Positions 48,682 to 59,889 of a stretch of 64,000 nt of DNA are shown here, piece after piece. The notes beneath the pieces are model-generated. The model saw nothing but the letters and a program-made list of their open reading frames with translations, did not search any database and was not told the origin of the DNA. The stretch spans positions 45,329,327 to 45,393,326 of the forward strand of contig CM049308.1 in the NCBI GenBank assembly GCA_026874595.1, read 5' to 3'. The translations under genes were made by a program, and so were the position numbers. Each line of letters begins with the position of its first letter. Position 1 is the first letter of the stretch. Source of the DNA: Sipunculus nudus (Eukaryota > Annelida > Sipuncula > Golfingiida > Sipunculidae).

Positions 48682-51283
48682 ACAAGGCCTACAGGCCTAA
48701 TGCGAACCTGTGCATAGGGATATACACCAGGTACAATGCTTCAATGCTGGACCATTACTTTTCATGTATATGCACAATGCAAGTACTAAACATTTTGAAT
48801 AAGAAACAATTACACAAACATCACTGCTGGAATTCTGGAAAGGGTGCATACAACACAAAAATGATTGTAGCTGGCACCACCAGTCTTGTATACAATGAAG
48901 CTATCAGAGATATACACATATGCCCAATTTCAAACTAATATATCAAACCCCTCCTGAACATAAGCAGGGACACACACTGTGCAAAAAATATTGTAGGTGG
49001 CACCACCAGTCTTGTATATGACAAAGCTATTCGATATGTATAAATATGCTGAATTTCAGGCTGATATGTCAAATTCCTCTGTAGTAATAAACAGGCATAT
49101 ACACTGTGCAAAAGTCATTGTAGTTGGCGACACCTGTCTTGTGAACGAGAAAGCCATCAAAGACACATAGACAGGTCAAAATATTAGGCCAATACATCAA
49201 TCTTACCCTGAGTCTGATGCATGGGGCTGACCAGGCTTAGGTGAGATAGACAGTTGTCCCGAGTGAACAGTGACAAATTTGCTGGCTCAGGCTACTGCAC
49301 TCAGTGAACTCATGACCTGCACCTGGCTAAACTGAATGAACTTTTGACCTTTACCTGGCTGCCCTGAGTGAAATCTTGACCTGTTGCATAATCTGACACA
49401 GTTGGCAGTCTGCCAGAGCTATAAATAGATCCAGGCTGAACTTTGGTGCCAAGTCTGATGCAGTGGGCAGTCTGCCAACGCTATAAACAGAATGCAGCTA
49501 CTGCACTGAGTGAACTCCTGACCTATACCTGGCTACACTGAGTTAACTCTTGACCTGTTGCCTTATCTGATACAGTTGGCAGTCTCTCAGAGCTATAAAT
49601 AGATCCAGACTGACTTTTGGCCTGTTGCCAAATCTGAAATTGTGGCCACACCATTGCATAAGCTCACAGATTGGCTCCACATGCAGCCCTGAGGAGCATG
49701 ACACCCATGAGGTGATCACATGGTACTCATGAGGTGATCACATGCTACCCAAGAGGTGTTCACATGTCACCCATGAGGTGTTCACATGTCACCCATGAGG
49801 TGATCACTTGCCTTGTGCTTGGCTGCACTGATTGAACTCTTGACCTTTATCTGGCTGCATTGAATGAACTCTTGATCTGTTGCCAAATCTGAAACCTATT
49901 TAAAGATACAGAAACAATCTTGGCCTGTTGATAAATTTGTTTACACATACTGAAAAACTTTGGCTAAAATGCTTTTTTTTCAAGCTGATATATTCATAAA
50001 CTTTTTATCAAAATATCTAGAATAATAAAAGATGCACTCCTTTTATTTTAAAAGGTCCAATAATTCTGCCAAAAATCATTCAAGTAAACTTGAACAAAGG
50101 CCACCTAAAAATAATTTTTGGGCAATGACAGAAGTTATTATTGAAACAACAAGTTTGTAGAAGAACACAATTGTAGTCATCAGTTTGAAATAGACATAAT
50201 AATGGCCATAAGAAGAACTAAAGCTTTTCACGACTCAACCAAAAATCAGCAAACTCAATCTATTCTTATATGATTGAAAGAACCATGTCCTAGGATAATT
50301 CTTTTGAAAAATTGAATGATTTAACTTGACAGTTTCATCATAAACATTTAAAGCTGAAAAAAGTTTTTGCCCATAAAAAACCAGTCAATGTACCTGGCAC
50401 CACAAAATCTGCAACTTCAAATATGGGTCATGTGACCAACATTTGCACAATACTTGGTAATGCTAGCTTCTGTCATTTCTGAGATTACTATGCCAGTATG
50501 CTTAATTGGCCAAATGACTGTTCAAATTCATGTAACTCCACTAAAATTCATCAAATGCAAACCATTTGAACACACTTGAGAGGGCTTGCCTCTGGGATCA
50601 TTTCTGCAAAATATTGAACAATCTGGTTGGACCGTTTACAAGGAGAAGACTTTTAAAGGTTTTTCAGCTTTTCCCCTATAAAATCTATGTAAACGCAGAG
50701 AGCAAAAAAATTAGCTGAATCGCACAACATTTGATATGTGACAGATTATTGCATAATATCTAGGGCTGGTAGCTCCTGCCATTCCTGAGAAATTATGGGT
50801 TAATGTACAGATGACCAATGACCCCCGTACAAAAAAAGTCAATGCAGGTGGCGCCACCAATACCAGATTTTCATATATGACTGATGTGACCAACACTGGC
50901 AAAAATTTGGTGATGACAGCTCCGACCGTTTCTGAGACTGTCATTTTAGTATGCTTTTCTGACAGATGACTAAGTTCAACTTCCTGTAACTCGGCCAAAA
51001 TTCACCGAACTTGAACTATTCAAACAAACTTGAGAGAGATGGTATAAAAGATTTTTTTCTGTGAAATACTGAACAATTTGGTTTTACCGTTTTGGATGAG
51101 AAGATTTTTAAAGGTTTTTTACCTTTTTCTCTATAAAATCTAAGAAAATGCAGAATTTTTCAGATGGCTAATTTTTTGCATTAAATTTCATGATGCTAGC
51201 TCCAGTTGTTTTTGAAATAGTATGGGTTAACGTACAGACGGTGGATGCTGCCACACCATCGCATTAGCTCACAGGTTCACTAA
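48682..51283 (+). mobile_element. P2 element (2.6 kb) with both ends
   Basis: 5' end ACAAGGCCTACAGGCCTAATGCG, subterminal GCGAACCTGTG; the 3' end is GCTCACAGGTTCACTAA. The order of blocks is half-units with GGTGG...CCACC; 'gactgagtgaac'-type repeats; CATGAGGTGATCACATG minisatellite (49698-49812); 'ccactaaaattcatc'; then 'taactcggccaaaattcacc'. GGTGGCGCCACC is at about 50846. It is followed without a break by the extension module. Confidence 0.75.
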
Positions 51284-52615
51284 AAATTACTACAGATGCA
51301 TATTGAATGCAAAATTATAATACAGATACATCTCATTGATGGCAAAATCTTGAATTAAGTTGAGTATGGATACCTATTATTTATAATCCATGTACATCCG
51401 TCTTTATACACCCACAGAGAGCTGTATACCTGTGATTGTTAACATTGCCTGGCATGAGGAATATCTATAATCATAAATCTACAATTTTTAAAATCTTTTA
51501 AAAAACATTCTTGTCAATATTAACCATAGACAACCTGAAATCAAAATGTCTATAGAGGCATGATGTAACGGATGCTGATAAACTGGTGACAGTCTAGATG
51601 TATCTGCTTCGCACAGCTAACATATATTGTAAAATGACTCAATTCAATCTTTATTATTCAGCCAAAATTCATTCTTTGGAACCATAAAAGACAATTATTA
51701 TAAGAATTATTCAGGGAATTATTCTTGTAAAATATTAAACAAATTGGCCTCAGTAAAAAAACGTTTTACAGGTTTATAATTGATATGGGAAAATACAGCA
51801 AAATGGCTAAGTTAAGCTTCCCATAACTCAGCCAAAAATCACTGAACCAAAATCATTTGAATATACTTGAATTATCAACATCTAAGGAGAATTAATGTGT
51901 GAGGTTAAAGAATTTGGCCCTGTGGTTTTTGAGAAGAAGATCTTTGTAGCCACTGAGCTAAAATGGGATGTTATGGCATATGACTAAATTCAGCTTCCCA
52001 TAACTCAGCCAAAAGTCACTGAACTGAGACCATTTGAACAAACTTCAGAAAGCACTACCCTAGGATCATTTCTGTGTGATATTAAACAATTTGGCCAAAT
52101 GGTTTCAGAGAAGAGGTTTTTTGTAGCCCTCAGTATGAAATGAACACTGATGACCCCCGTACAATAAAGGCTGATGCAGGTGGCGCCACCAATACCATTG
52201 GAATAAAATTTGGTGATGATAGCTCCATCCGTTTCTGAGATTACTATGCTTTTTTGGACAGATGGCTAAGTTCAACTTCCTGTAACTCGGCCAAAAATCA
52301 CAGAACTTAAACCATTCCAACAAAATTGAGGATGTTCCAGGAATCATTTCTGTGAAATATTGGACCATTTGGCTGAATAGTTTCGGAGAAGAAGATTTTT
52401 AAAGCTTTACCAGTTTTTTTTCCAATAAAATCTAAGAAAATGCAGTTAGCCAAAAATAAGCTAAATCCGATGACTAATTAGATGACTAATTTTTTGCATA
52501 AAATTTTGTGACGCTTACTCTTGCCGTTTTCAAGATAGTATAGGTTAACGTACAGAAGTCGGACGACGGATGCTGGACGACGCCACACCATCGCATAAGC
52601 TCACAGGTTCGCTAA
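51284..52615 (+). mobile_element. P2 3' extension module, copy 3 (complete, own 3' end)
   Basis: Equivalent to 15740-16922 plus 18136-18302 and to 24992-26372. It ends in AAGCTCACAGGTTCGCTAA at 52615. As it always follows a P2 3' end, it reads as an element that bypassed its first terminator and stopped at a second one. Confidence 0.7.
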
Positions 52616-53676
52616 AAATACAGGTGGTGCCACCACTTTTTAAGAACTGACAAAACTAGTCTTGGTCAATATTCAAGGCAAGATTCCTGACATTCCATGC
52701 ATTAATTATCAAGATATTGGAGGTTTTGTATTATATTTTTTATTATTCTGGGGGGCACTTTCAAGCCCCATAGCTTGGCTGATATAGGTCAGAGTGACCT
52801 AATTTCAGGTTTCCAAGGAGATTTTTATTGACCTCCTTGGATATTCACTTAAAGTTTCTAGGACCCGCCGTTACGATTTGTGCCCTGTTAATGGATGGCC
52901 GGACAGCCGGACGACCGGACGGAGGACGGACAAAGCGCCATTCCTATAGCTCAGTTGACTTAGTCAGCTGAGCTAAACAATTGACTCATGGGTCGATTTG
53001 TGCCCTGTTAATGGATGGCCGGACAGCCGGACTACCGGACGGAGGATGGACAAAGCGCCATTCCTATACCTCAGTTGACTTACAGTCAGCTGAGCTAAAC
53101 AATTGACTCATGGGTCATGATGCTCAGCCTACTGACATGTTGATAATATGTCCTTGCACAGACAACAAATTAAGATAGGTGGCATCATTATAACAGAGAC
53201 CTTAATTCATGTTTCAAAGGAGACTTTTCACAGATCTCCCTGGATATCATGTTTGAAGATTCTAGGACCAATGGTTACAATTTGAGCCCTGTTAAGGGAT
53301 GACCACATCTTTCAAGGTCTCATAAATAGAGAAATAAATTGTGTTAAAATTTTTAAAAAATTTAGATTGTGCCACCAGTCTGCAAGAACCGATGAAATAC
53401 ATAATCCACGATGAATATGCATGCAAAGAATAATGCCGAACAATGCACTAGTTCTTCAGATACCAGAGCTTTTGTATCAAATTTTTAGTTATTCTAGGTG
53501 GTACTTCTAAGCCCCATAGCTCGGAGGATATGGGTAACAGAGACCTAATTTCAGGTTTCCATGGAGTTTTTTATGGACCTTCCAGGATGTCAAGAAAGAA
53601 GATTCCAGGTCAAATAGTTATGATTTGTGCCCTGTTAACAGACGACATCATCTTTTAAGGTCTAAAAATAGATAAA
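52616..53676. repeat. E4-type repeat with a 120-bp tandem duplication of joined element ends
   Basis: 'gaggttttgtattatatttt...taatttcaggtttccaagg' here and at 53440 is shared with 18870. Positions 52875-52994 and 52995-53114 are nearly identical. Each unit runs from 'gatttgtgccctgttaatgg' through ACCGGACGG, a CAGCTGAGCTAA 3' end, and then 'CAATTGACTCATGGGTC', which resembles a P1 5' tip. No coding sequence is seen. Confidence 0.65.
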
Positions 53677-53836
53677 ACAAGGCCTACAGGCCTAATGCAA
53701 ACCTGTGCAGTGAGATTACACCAGGTATAATGCTTCAATGCTGGACCATTACTTTTCAAGAACATGTGTAACATGTATATGAACAATGCAAGTACTAAAC
53801 ACTTAGAACAAGAAACTAGACAACCAGAGGTCGAAC
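53677..53836 (+). mobile_element. P2 element copy, 5' part
   Basis: ACAAGGCCTACAGGCCTAATGC at the start, cut after 'ttagaacaagaaac' by the E3 element. The continuation 'aacaaacatcactgctgcaattctgg' is found at about 57763, and after the P1 at 57806-59889 again from 59890 to about 61897. Confidence 0.7.
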
Positions 53837-56800
53837 GCTTGCCGGAAGTTGAAATGACAGACAGACGGACAAACGATACAAAGTGTCGGTTTTCCATCAA
53901 TTTAGTGACCTTCAGAGTGAATGCCGACGAATTAGGGCCTGCAGAATGATATATATCACACAAAATAACATGAAAGCATACAAAACTGACAACAATTGGC
54001 AAACGGAAAAACATCCTGATACACTGACACATTTTAGATAATATATGATTACATAAACATATGGAGAAGATATATAGAAACAAAATGAGTTATAGTTTGT
54101 GCAGATAAAGTTCACAGTTTTCAAGGAAAGGCCAAGCACTGATATGTTGCAGTGGTTCGAGTGCAGCACCCCTAGCAACCATAACCCGAAAATAAACAAG
54201 GGACCTATGGGTCACGTCGCTCAGCTGAATTTTGGAAAATATTAGTAACTGCAAAATATTTTTGTTTCTTATGGTTTTTCCATGTATATTACCATTTGAA
54301 AAGCTAAGAGAAAATGGCCCAGCTTAAATGAAACTCTGTAAATTATAGAATAATGGACATGAGCTAAAGCATATGGACTGTGTAATAAATGAAACCTTTG
54401 GCCTGAAACCATTTAGTGATGCACCAAGGGAAAAAATGGGCTTACGGTAAGTGTCATATAGAAGTTCCATTTCATAAACAAATAATGTGTGAAGGTAATT
54501 AATTTTTCAAAAGTTAAATATGAGTTAAAAATTAATCCCACAAAGTTTGACCAATATTTCTAATTTTAAAAACTAGAAAACTAGGCCCCACCAACTTTAA
54601 GAGATATGAACGAAATGCTACAAAGTATTTATGTCTTCTTAAATCTTGTCAGTTAGCACTTTCATTAGGTCCTAATATTTTACCATATATGAATATTAGG
54701 ATTAAATTCCTGAACATTTTTTTCTTTAAACAAAATCAAAATTGTCCAAGTCTGTCAGGTAGAGTATAGGTCTGTCAACAGAATGGGGGGGGGGGGGGGG
54801 AGAGAAAGGCTCCTTGTGGTATTTATGCTGGCAGCCTGATCAAGCTCAACAAGAGAGAGGGCTTGCCGAGTGATGGATTACATAACAGCCTGGGGTTGCA
54901 TTGAATGACCTAGAGTGACCTCAGTGGACTGCCTGACAATGTAAGGGAATACAACAAGAGCCTCAAAACAAATTCTATAACTAGCCTAATTTTGCAGCTT
55001 TTATTTTTCATATTTAAGATTTTAACAGATTTAATCCTTATGTGTACATGCTGTGAAAATAACATCCACAGTACTTACAGGAAAAAATTGTACTGTGGCC
55101 AAAGTTGGGCAAAATTTAAGGTACTGATTTTATATTTATGCTAATAACTTAAAAAAAATTTCAGATCAAATTTTCCGTATACAATTGAATCTTGATTAAA
55201 TGATGTTATATTCCTGATAAAAAGTCTCAGCCATTCTAATGTTAAGTGAGTAAATATATATCCTGATTTTTTACAAAGTGCATTATGTTTGGGCCTATAA
55301 CTTCAACAAATTATGCAATACTGACCTAAATTTTGGTATGTACATAGGAAATGTATGGAAGAATATGAATATTTACAATTACATCTAACATTATGCCAAT
55401 TTTTGGATTACCAGGTAAACAAAAGTAGGGTCATGATGCTAGAAAATACAAATACATTAAGTCTTCTAAAAAAATTCAATAACTAGCCAAATTTTGCAGC
55501 TTTTATTTTCAAATTTCAGATTTTAACAGATTAAATCCTTATTTGTACATGCTGTGAAAATTAGATCCACAGTACTTACAGGAAAAAAACCTGCCATGGT
55601 CAAAATTGGGCAAAATTTAAGGTACCAATTTTTTATTTTTGTTAATATTTTAAAAAATTTAAAAGATTTTGATCTAATTTTGGGTATACAATTTAATTTT
55701 GATTAATTTAAGTTATATTACTGGGAAAAAAAGTCCATAGCTTTAACATGTTTTGTGTTAAGTGTTCAAATATCTTTCCTGATTTCTTACAAAATGCATT
55801 ATGTTTGGGCCCATAACTTTTTAAATTATACAATACAGACCTAATTTCTGGCATGTACATAGAAACTATATAGAGGAATATTTATGGTAAATATGAGGAA
55901 AAACAGATGAGTGGTTTTGATATTAGGCAGTCCTGAAGTGTGAAAATAGGTTTTTAATAAAAAATTGAGGTTTTTCCTTAATTTCTCAAAGGAACGGAGT
56001 CGCAAAGACCCAGTTTTCAGCTTGGTAGGAGATCTTGGGGACATCTAACATTATGCCGAATTTTGGATTCTTAGGTCTTACGGTTTCAAAACGTGCCACA
56101 TCTACGGACGGACGGACGACAGACAATGGACCACGACTATAGCTCAGATGACTTATAGTCAGCTGAGCTAAAAAAGCATTTTCGAGATAGTAGTGTATGA
56201 CATCAGCTGTACCAGTTTCAAAAGGATTCCTGCAAAACTAGGTATGTACAATGGTATATGTGACACGCAAAAGCCAGCAAGCAGGCGAGTTTGAAAACAA
56301 CTGACAAACAGACGGACACACCGACAAAGTGACTCAAGATTGTGTCCAAATGACTACACCAGGTTATGGAGAAGAATCAGAGAAAGAAAATAAGCTATAG
56401 TTCATGTAATTGAGGCTTTGAGTTTTGGAGATACGGTCAATATAATGATATAAATGGGAGGGTCGTGTTTAGCGCCCCCTAGCGGCCATATCGGGAAAAT
56501 GAAAAATACGTTTTGAGATATTGGTGTAAGACATAAGATGTACTAGTTTCAAGGGGATTCTTTCAAAACTGTGGCCTGTAGAATGCTATGTGAGACGCAA
56601 GAACCAGCAAGCAGGCGAATTTGAGGGCAACTGACAAACAGACGGACACACTAACAAAGTGACTCAAGATTGAGTCCAAATGACTACACCAGGTTATGGA
56701 GAAGACTCAGAGGGAGAAAATAAGCTATAGTTTATGTAATGGATGTTTATAGTTCTGAATATATAGCAAAAAAAATGATATGTTGGGGAGGGTCGAGTGC

Positions 56801-57758
56801 AGCGCCCCCTAGTGGCCATTTCCGGTAAATGAAAAACCTCTTTCGAGATATTACTGTAAGACATATGATGTAATAGTTTCAAAAGGATTCTTTCAAAACT
56901 GTGGCCTGTAGAATGTTATATGTGAGACGCAAGCAACAGCAAGCAGGCGAATTTGAGGACATCTGACAAACAGACAGACATACTGACAAAGTGACACAAG
57001 ATTGAGACCAGATGACTTAACGAGTTTATGGTGAAGACTAAGAGGAAGAAAATAAGCTATATATTTTGTTATTGAGGCTTATAATTTTGGAGATACGGCC
57101 AAAGTATGATTTGTTGGGGAGGTTTGTATACAGCGCTCCCTAGCGGCCGCTTTCAAAAAATGAAAAATTGATTTCGAGATAATAGTGTAGGACTTATGAT
57201 ATGTCAGTTTCAAAAAGATTCCTGCAAAACTGTGGCCTCCTGGGCAAGATTATTGAAATCTCGAAATATCTCATTTGACGAGATATTATACACGATATTG
57301 CGAGACTTTAAATAAAATCTTGTAGTTCTAGTTGAATGCTACCTGATGCCGAAAACTAGACCTCTCTAGCTTTAAAACTGACAAAGTTAGAAAAATGTCA
57401 GCACTTTTCCTCAAAAATGCGTTACCATGGTTACCGCAAATTGAGTCAGCTACACACCAGAAGACAGGCATTGGAATGACGATTAAAATGAGCTACGGTT
57501 GAAGTAGATACGACTAATAGTCACACAGATATGAAGAAAAAAACGTTTTGTATACTTTTGATGACCTTGACCTTTGACCTATATCGCCCCAAAACAAAAG
57601 GCCTCCAGGATGTTTGCTTGTCTACCAGCTGTATAAGTTTAAAGAAAATTGCTGCAAAATTGTGGCCTGTAGAGAGTAAACAGACAAACAGATAGACAGA
57701 CAAACAGACATCCGCGACTGACCAACCTGCTTGCCGAAATTTGAGATTTCCGGCAAGC
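53837..57758. mobile_element. E3 inverted-repeat element with 332-bp tandem units
   Basis: The left end GCTTGCCGGAAGTTGAAAT pairs with the right end (inverse: GCTTGCCGGAAATCTCAAAT). Inside are tandem units of about 330 bp, defined by 'gcgccccctagcggcc' at 54164 (diverged), 56472, 56802 and 57133, each also with 'actgacaaacagacggacacac'. Uninterrupted P2 (62040) shows that E3 sits inside P2. A TGACCTTGACCTTTGACC motif is at 57562. No transposase frame was found. Its class is uncertain. Confidence 0.6.
54196..56171 (+). mobile_element. P1 element inserted in a 332-bp unit of E3
   Basis: 5' end ACAAGGGACCTATGGGTCACG and CGCTCAGCTGA; the 3' end is an ACGG tract, hairpin and CAGCTGAGCTAA. Removing 1976 bp brings 54164 and 56472 to 332 bp apart, exactly the period of the surrounding units. 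The flanks 'cccgaaaataa' and 'aaaagcattttcgagat' join to the sequence of neighbouring units ('cgggaaaatgaaaaatac'). It has a G run at about 54786 and one pair of internal duplicated blocks. Confidence 0.85.
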
Positions 57759-58798
57759 AACAAACAAACATCACTGCTGCAATTCTGGCATGGGTGCACA
57801 CAACAACAAGGGACCTATGGGTCACTATGCTCAGCTGAAGTTGACCTTGAAGGTAAAAATCTAAAATAATATCAAATGGAGATGCTGTATAAGAGGAAGA
57901 GGTAATAAAGGCCATGATTGGTTTATATGATTGGTTTGTACTGATGAGCAAGAAATTGTTGCAAATAATATTTTGTGACCTAACATTGTGTTTCCTAATG
58001 TTGAAATTGAAGCATGTGAGCAGTTTTTAACAAATGATCTGTAATATTACCATGATCATTAGTTGGCTTTTTGATTAACTGTTGACATTTCAGTAGTTTA
58101 CACATTTGTTCAATTGAATCTATTTTTTGTATAATATATATTATTAAATATAAATGTATTTTTTAATGAAATTTATACCGTTAAAATATGACTAATTTAC
58201 AACATAAAACAGGGCAAACAAAGCCTGATCTCAAATTCTGCTGAGGCAGGAAAATAATGAACAAATGTTTGTATTATATCCTCATTTTTTTATTACATCA
58301 ATTTTCTTTTATTATAAGTTTATATTTCTATACATTTCCAATATAACATATATATCTGAATATAAAAGTTGATTCATAATTCTTAATTGCATCATCATAA
58401 ATCTCAATCTTGTCAGATAACACCACATCATGCATACAAATGTTTATTTATTTTTTACCACAAAAATATATCTTTTAAATCTGCAAAACAATAAATATCT
58501 TAAAATAATACTTGATTTAGATTTCACAATTTTTAAATGTGTCTTTATTTATCCATAATGTCCTTCATATTTTATAAATTTAAGCATACTGATGGGTTCA
58601 ATTATATTTGTTAAAATCATTTAAAAGAAAATTGATTTCTTTAAAAATGCCACATTACACATTGCATCTTCTGGATTACACCTTGAATTACCTTTTCAAG
58701 GAAAGTTTTTGCATATCAGAGTGGAAACAGCATTACAATAAAGAGATAAAGTGAAAACAATAACAATTATTGCATAACACTTGGTGGGTTGGGTTTGC

Positions 58799-58825
58799 GG
58801 GGGGGGGGGGGGGGGGGGGGGGGGG
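58799..58825. repeat. 27-base G homopolymer
   Basis: Twenty-seven consecutive G. It gives poly-proline frames on the minus strand, which are artefacts. It may form a G-quadruplex. Length could also be affected by sequencing error. Confidence 0.9.
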
Positions 58826-59195
58826 ACACCTGTCACAGCAGGGGATCTCCCCCAGTGACTGTAACAAATCAGAAACCCTGGCATAGCTGACTTCCATTGA
58901 CCTGGAGTGGGACCCTGCATCTGTAATCTGTAACCAAAGCAAATGACTACAACAGAGCCTCAAGAAAAAAATCAAAAACTAGCCTATACTAGGGGTGGGG
59001 GGTGATTGGGATGGTGATATGAGAATAACTGTACACCTGTCACAAGGGGGGATCTCCCCCAGTGACTGTAACAAATCAGAAACCCTGGCATAGCTGACTT
59101 CCATTGACCTGGAGTGGGACCCTGCATCTGTAATCTGTAATCAAAGCAAATGACTACAACAAAGCCTCAAGAAAAAAATAAAAAACTAGCCTAAT
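58826..59195. repeat. About 205 bp tandem duplication
   Basis: 'cacctgtcacagcaggggat...gcctcaagaaaaaaa' is repeated from about 59033 with few differences. Between the copies lies a 'ggggtggggggtgat' stretch that corresponds to a shortened version of the G homopolymer. Confidence 0.85.
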
Positions 59196-59889
59196 TTTCA
59201 AGCTTTTATTTTCAAATTTCAGATTTTAACATATTAAATATTTATGTTTACATGCTGTGAAAATTAAATCAATGGTACTAACAGAAAAAAAAGTACCATG
59301 GTCAAAGTTGGGCAAAATTTAAGGTACTGATTTTATTTTTATGCGAATAACTTAAAAAATTTACAAAATTCAGATCTAATTTTGGGTAAACAATTGAATC
59401 TTAATTAAACATAGTTATATACTTGGGAAAATAGACTCTAGTTTCAAAATTTTTCATGTTAAGTGAGTAAATATTTTTCCTGATTTTTTACAAAGTCCAT
59501 TATGTTTGGGCCCATAACTTAAAGAATTTATACTTAACAGACTTAATTTCTGGCATGTACATAGAAACTATATAGAGGAATATTTATGGTACATATGAGG
59601 AAAAACAGATGAGTGGTTTTGATATTAGGCAGTCCTGAATTGTGAAAATAGGTTTTTAATAAAAAATTGAGGTTTTTCCTTAATTTCTCAAAGGAACAAA
59701 GTCGCAAAGACCCAGTTTTCGGCTTGGTAGGAGATCTTGGGGACATCTAACATAATGCTGAATTTTGGATTCCTAGGTCTTACAGTTTCAAAACGTGCCA
59801 CATCTACGGACGGACGGACAGACGGACGGACGGACGACGGACAATGGACCACGACTATAGCTCAGATGACTTATAGTCAGCTGAGCTAA

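Larger units (their letters stand above)
57806..59889 (+). mobile_element. P1 element inserted in P2 (second insertion in the same P2)
   Basis: ACAAGGGACCTATGGGTCAC at the start, an ACGG array at about 59808-59838, a hairpin and CAGCTGAGCTAA at the end. The uninterrupted P2 at about 62088 reads 'cacaacacaaaaactggaatatgg'. Here the left flank ends 'cacacaaca' and the right flank begins 'aaaaactagaatatgg', so the insertion is exact. The interior contains a 27-G run and a 200-bp tandem duplication. Confidence 0.85.

Noticed and set aside
53655-54083. 142-codon minus-strand frame
   Set aside because: It crosses the P2/E3 junction, so it is a chance fusion of two repeats.
58696-58975. Proline-rich frames on the minus strand
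   Set aside because: Translation of a 27-base G run within a P1 element.
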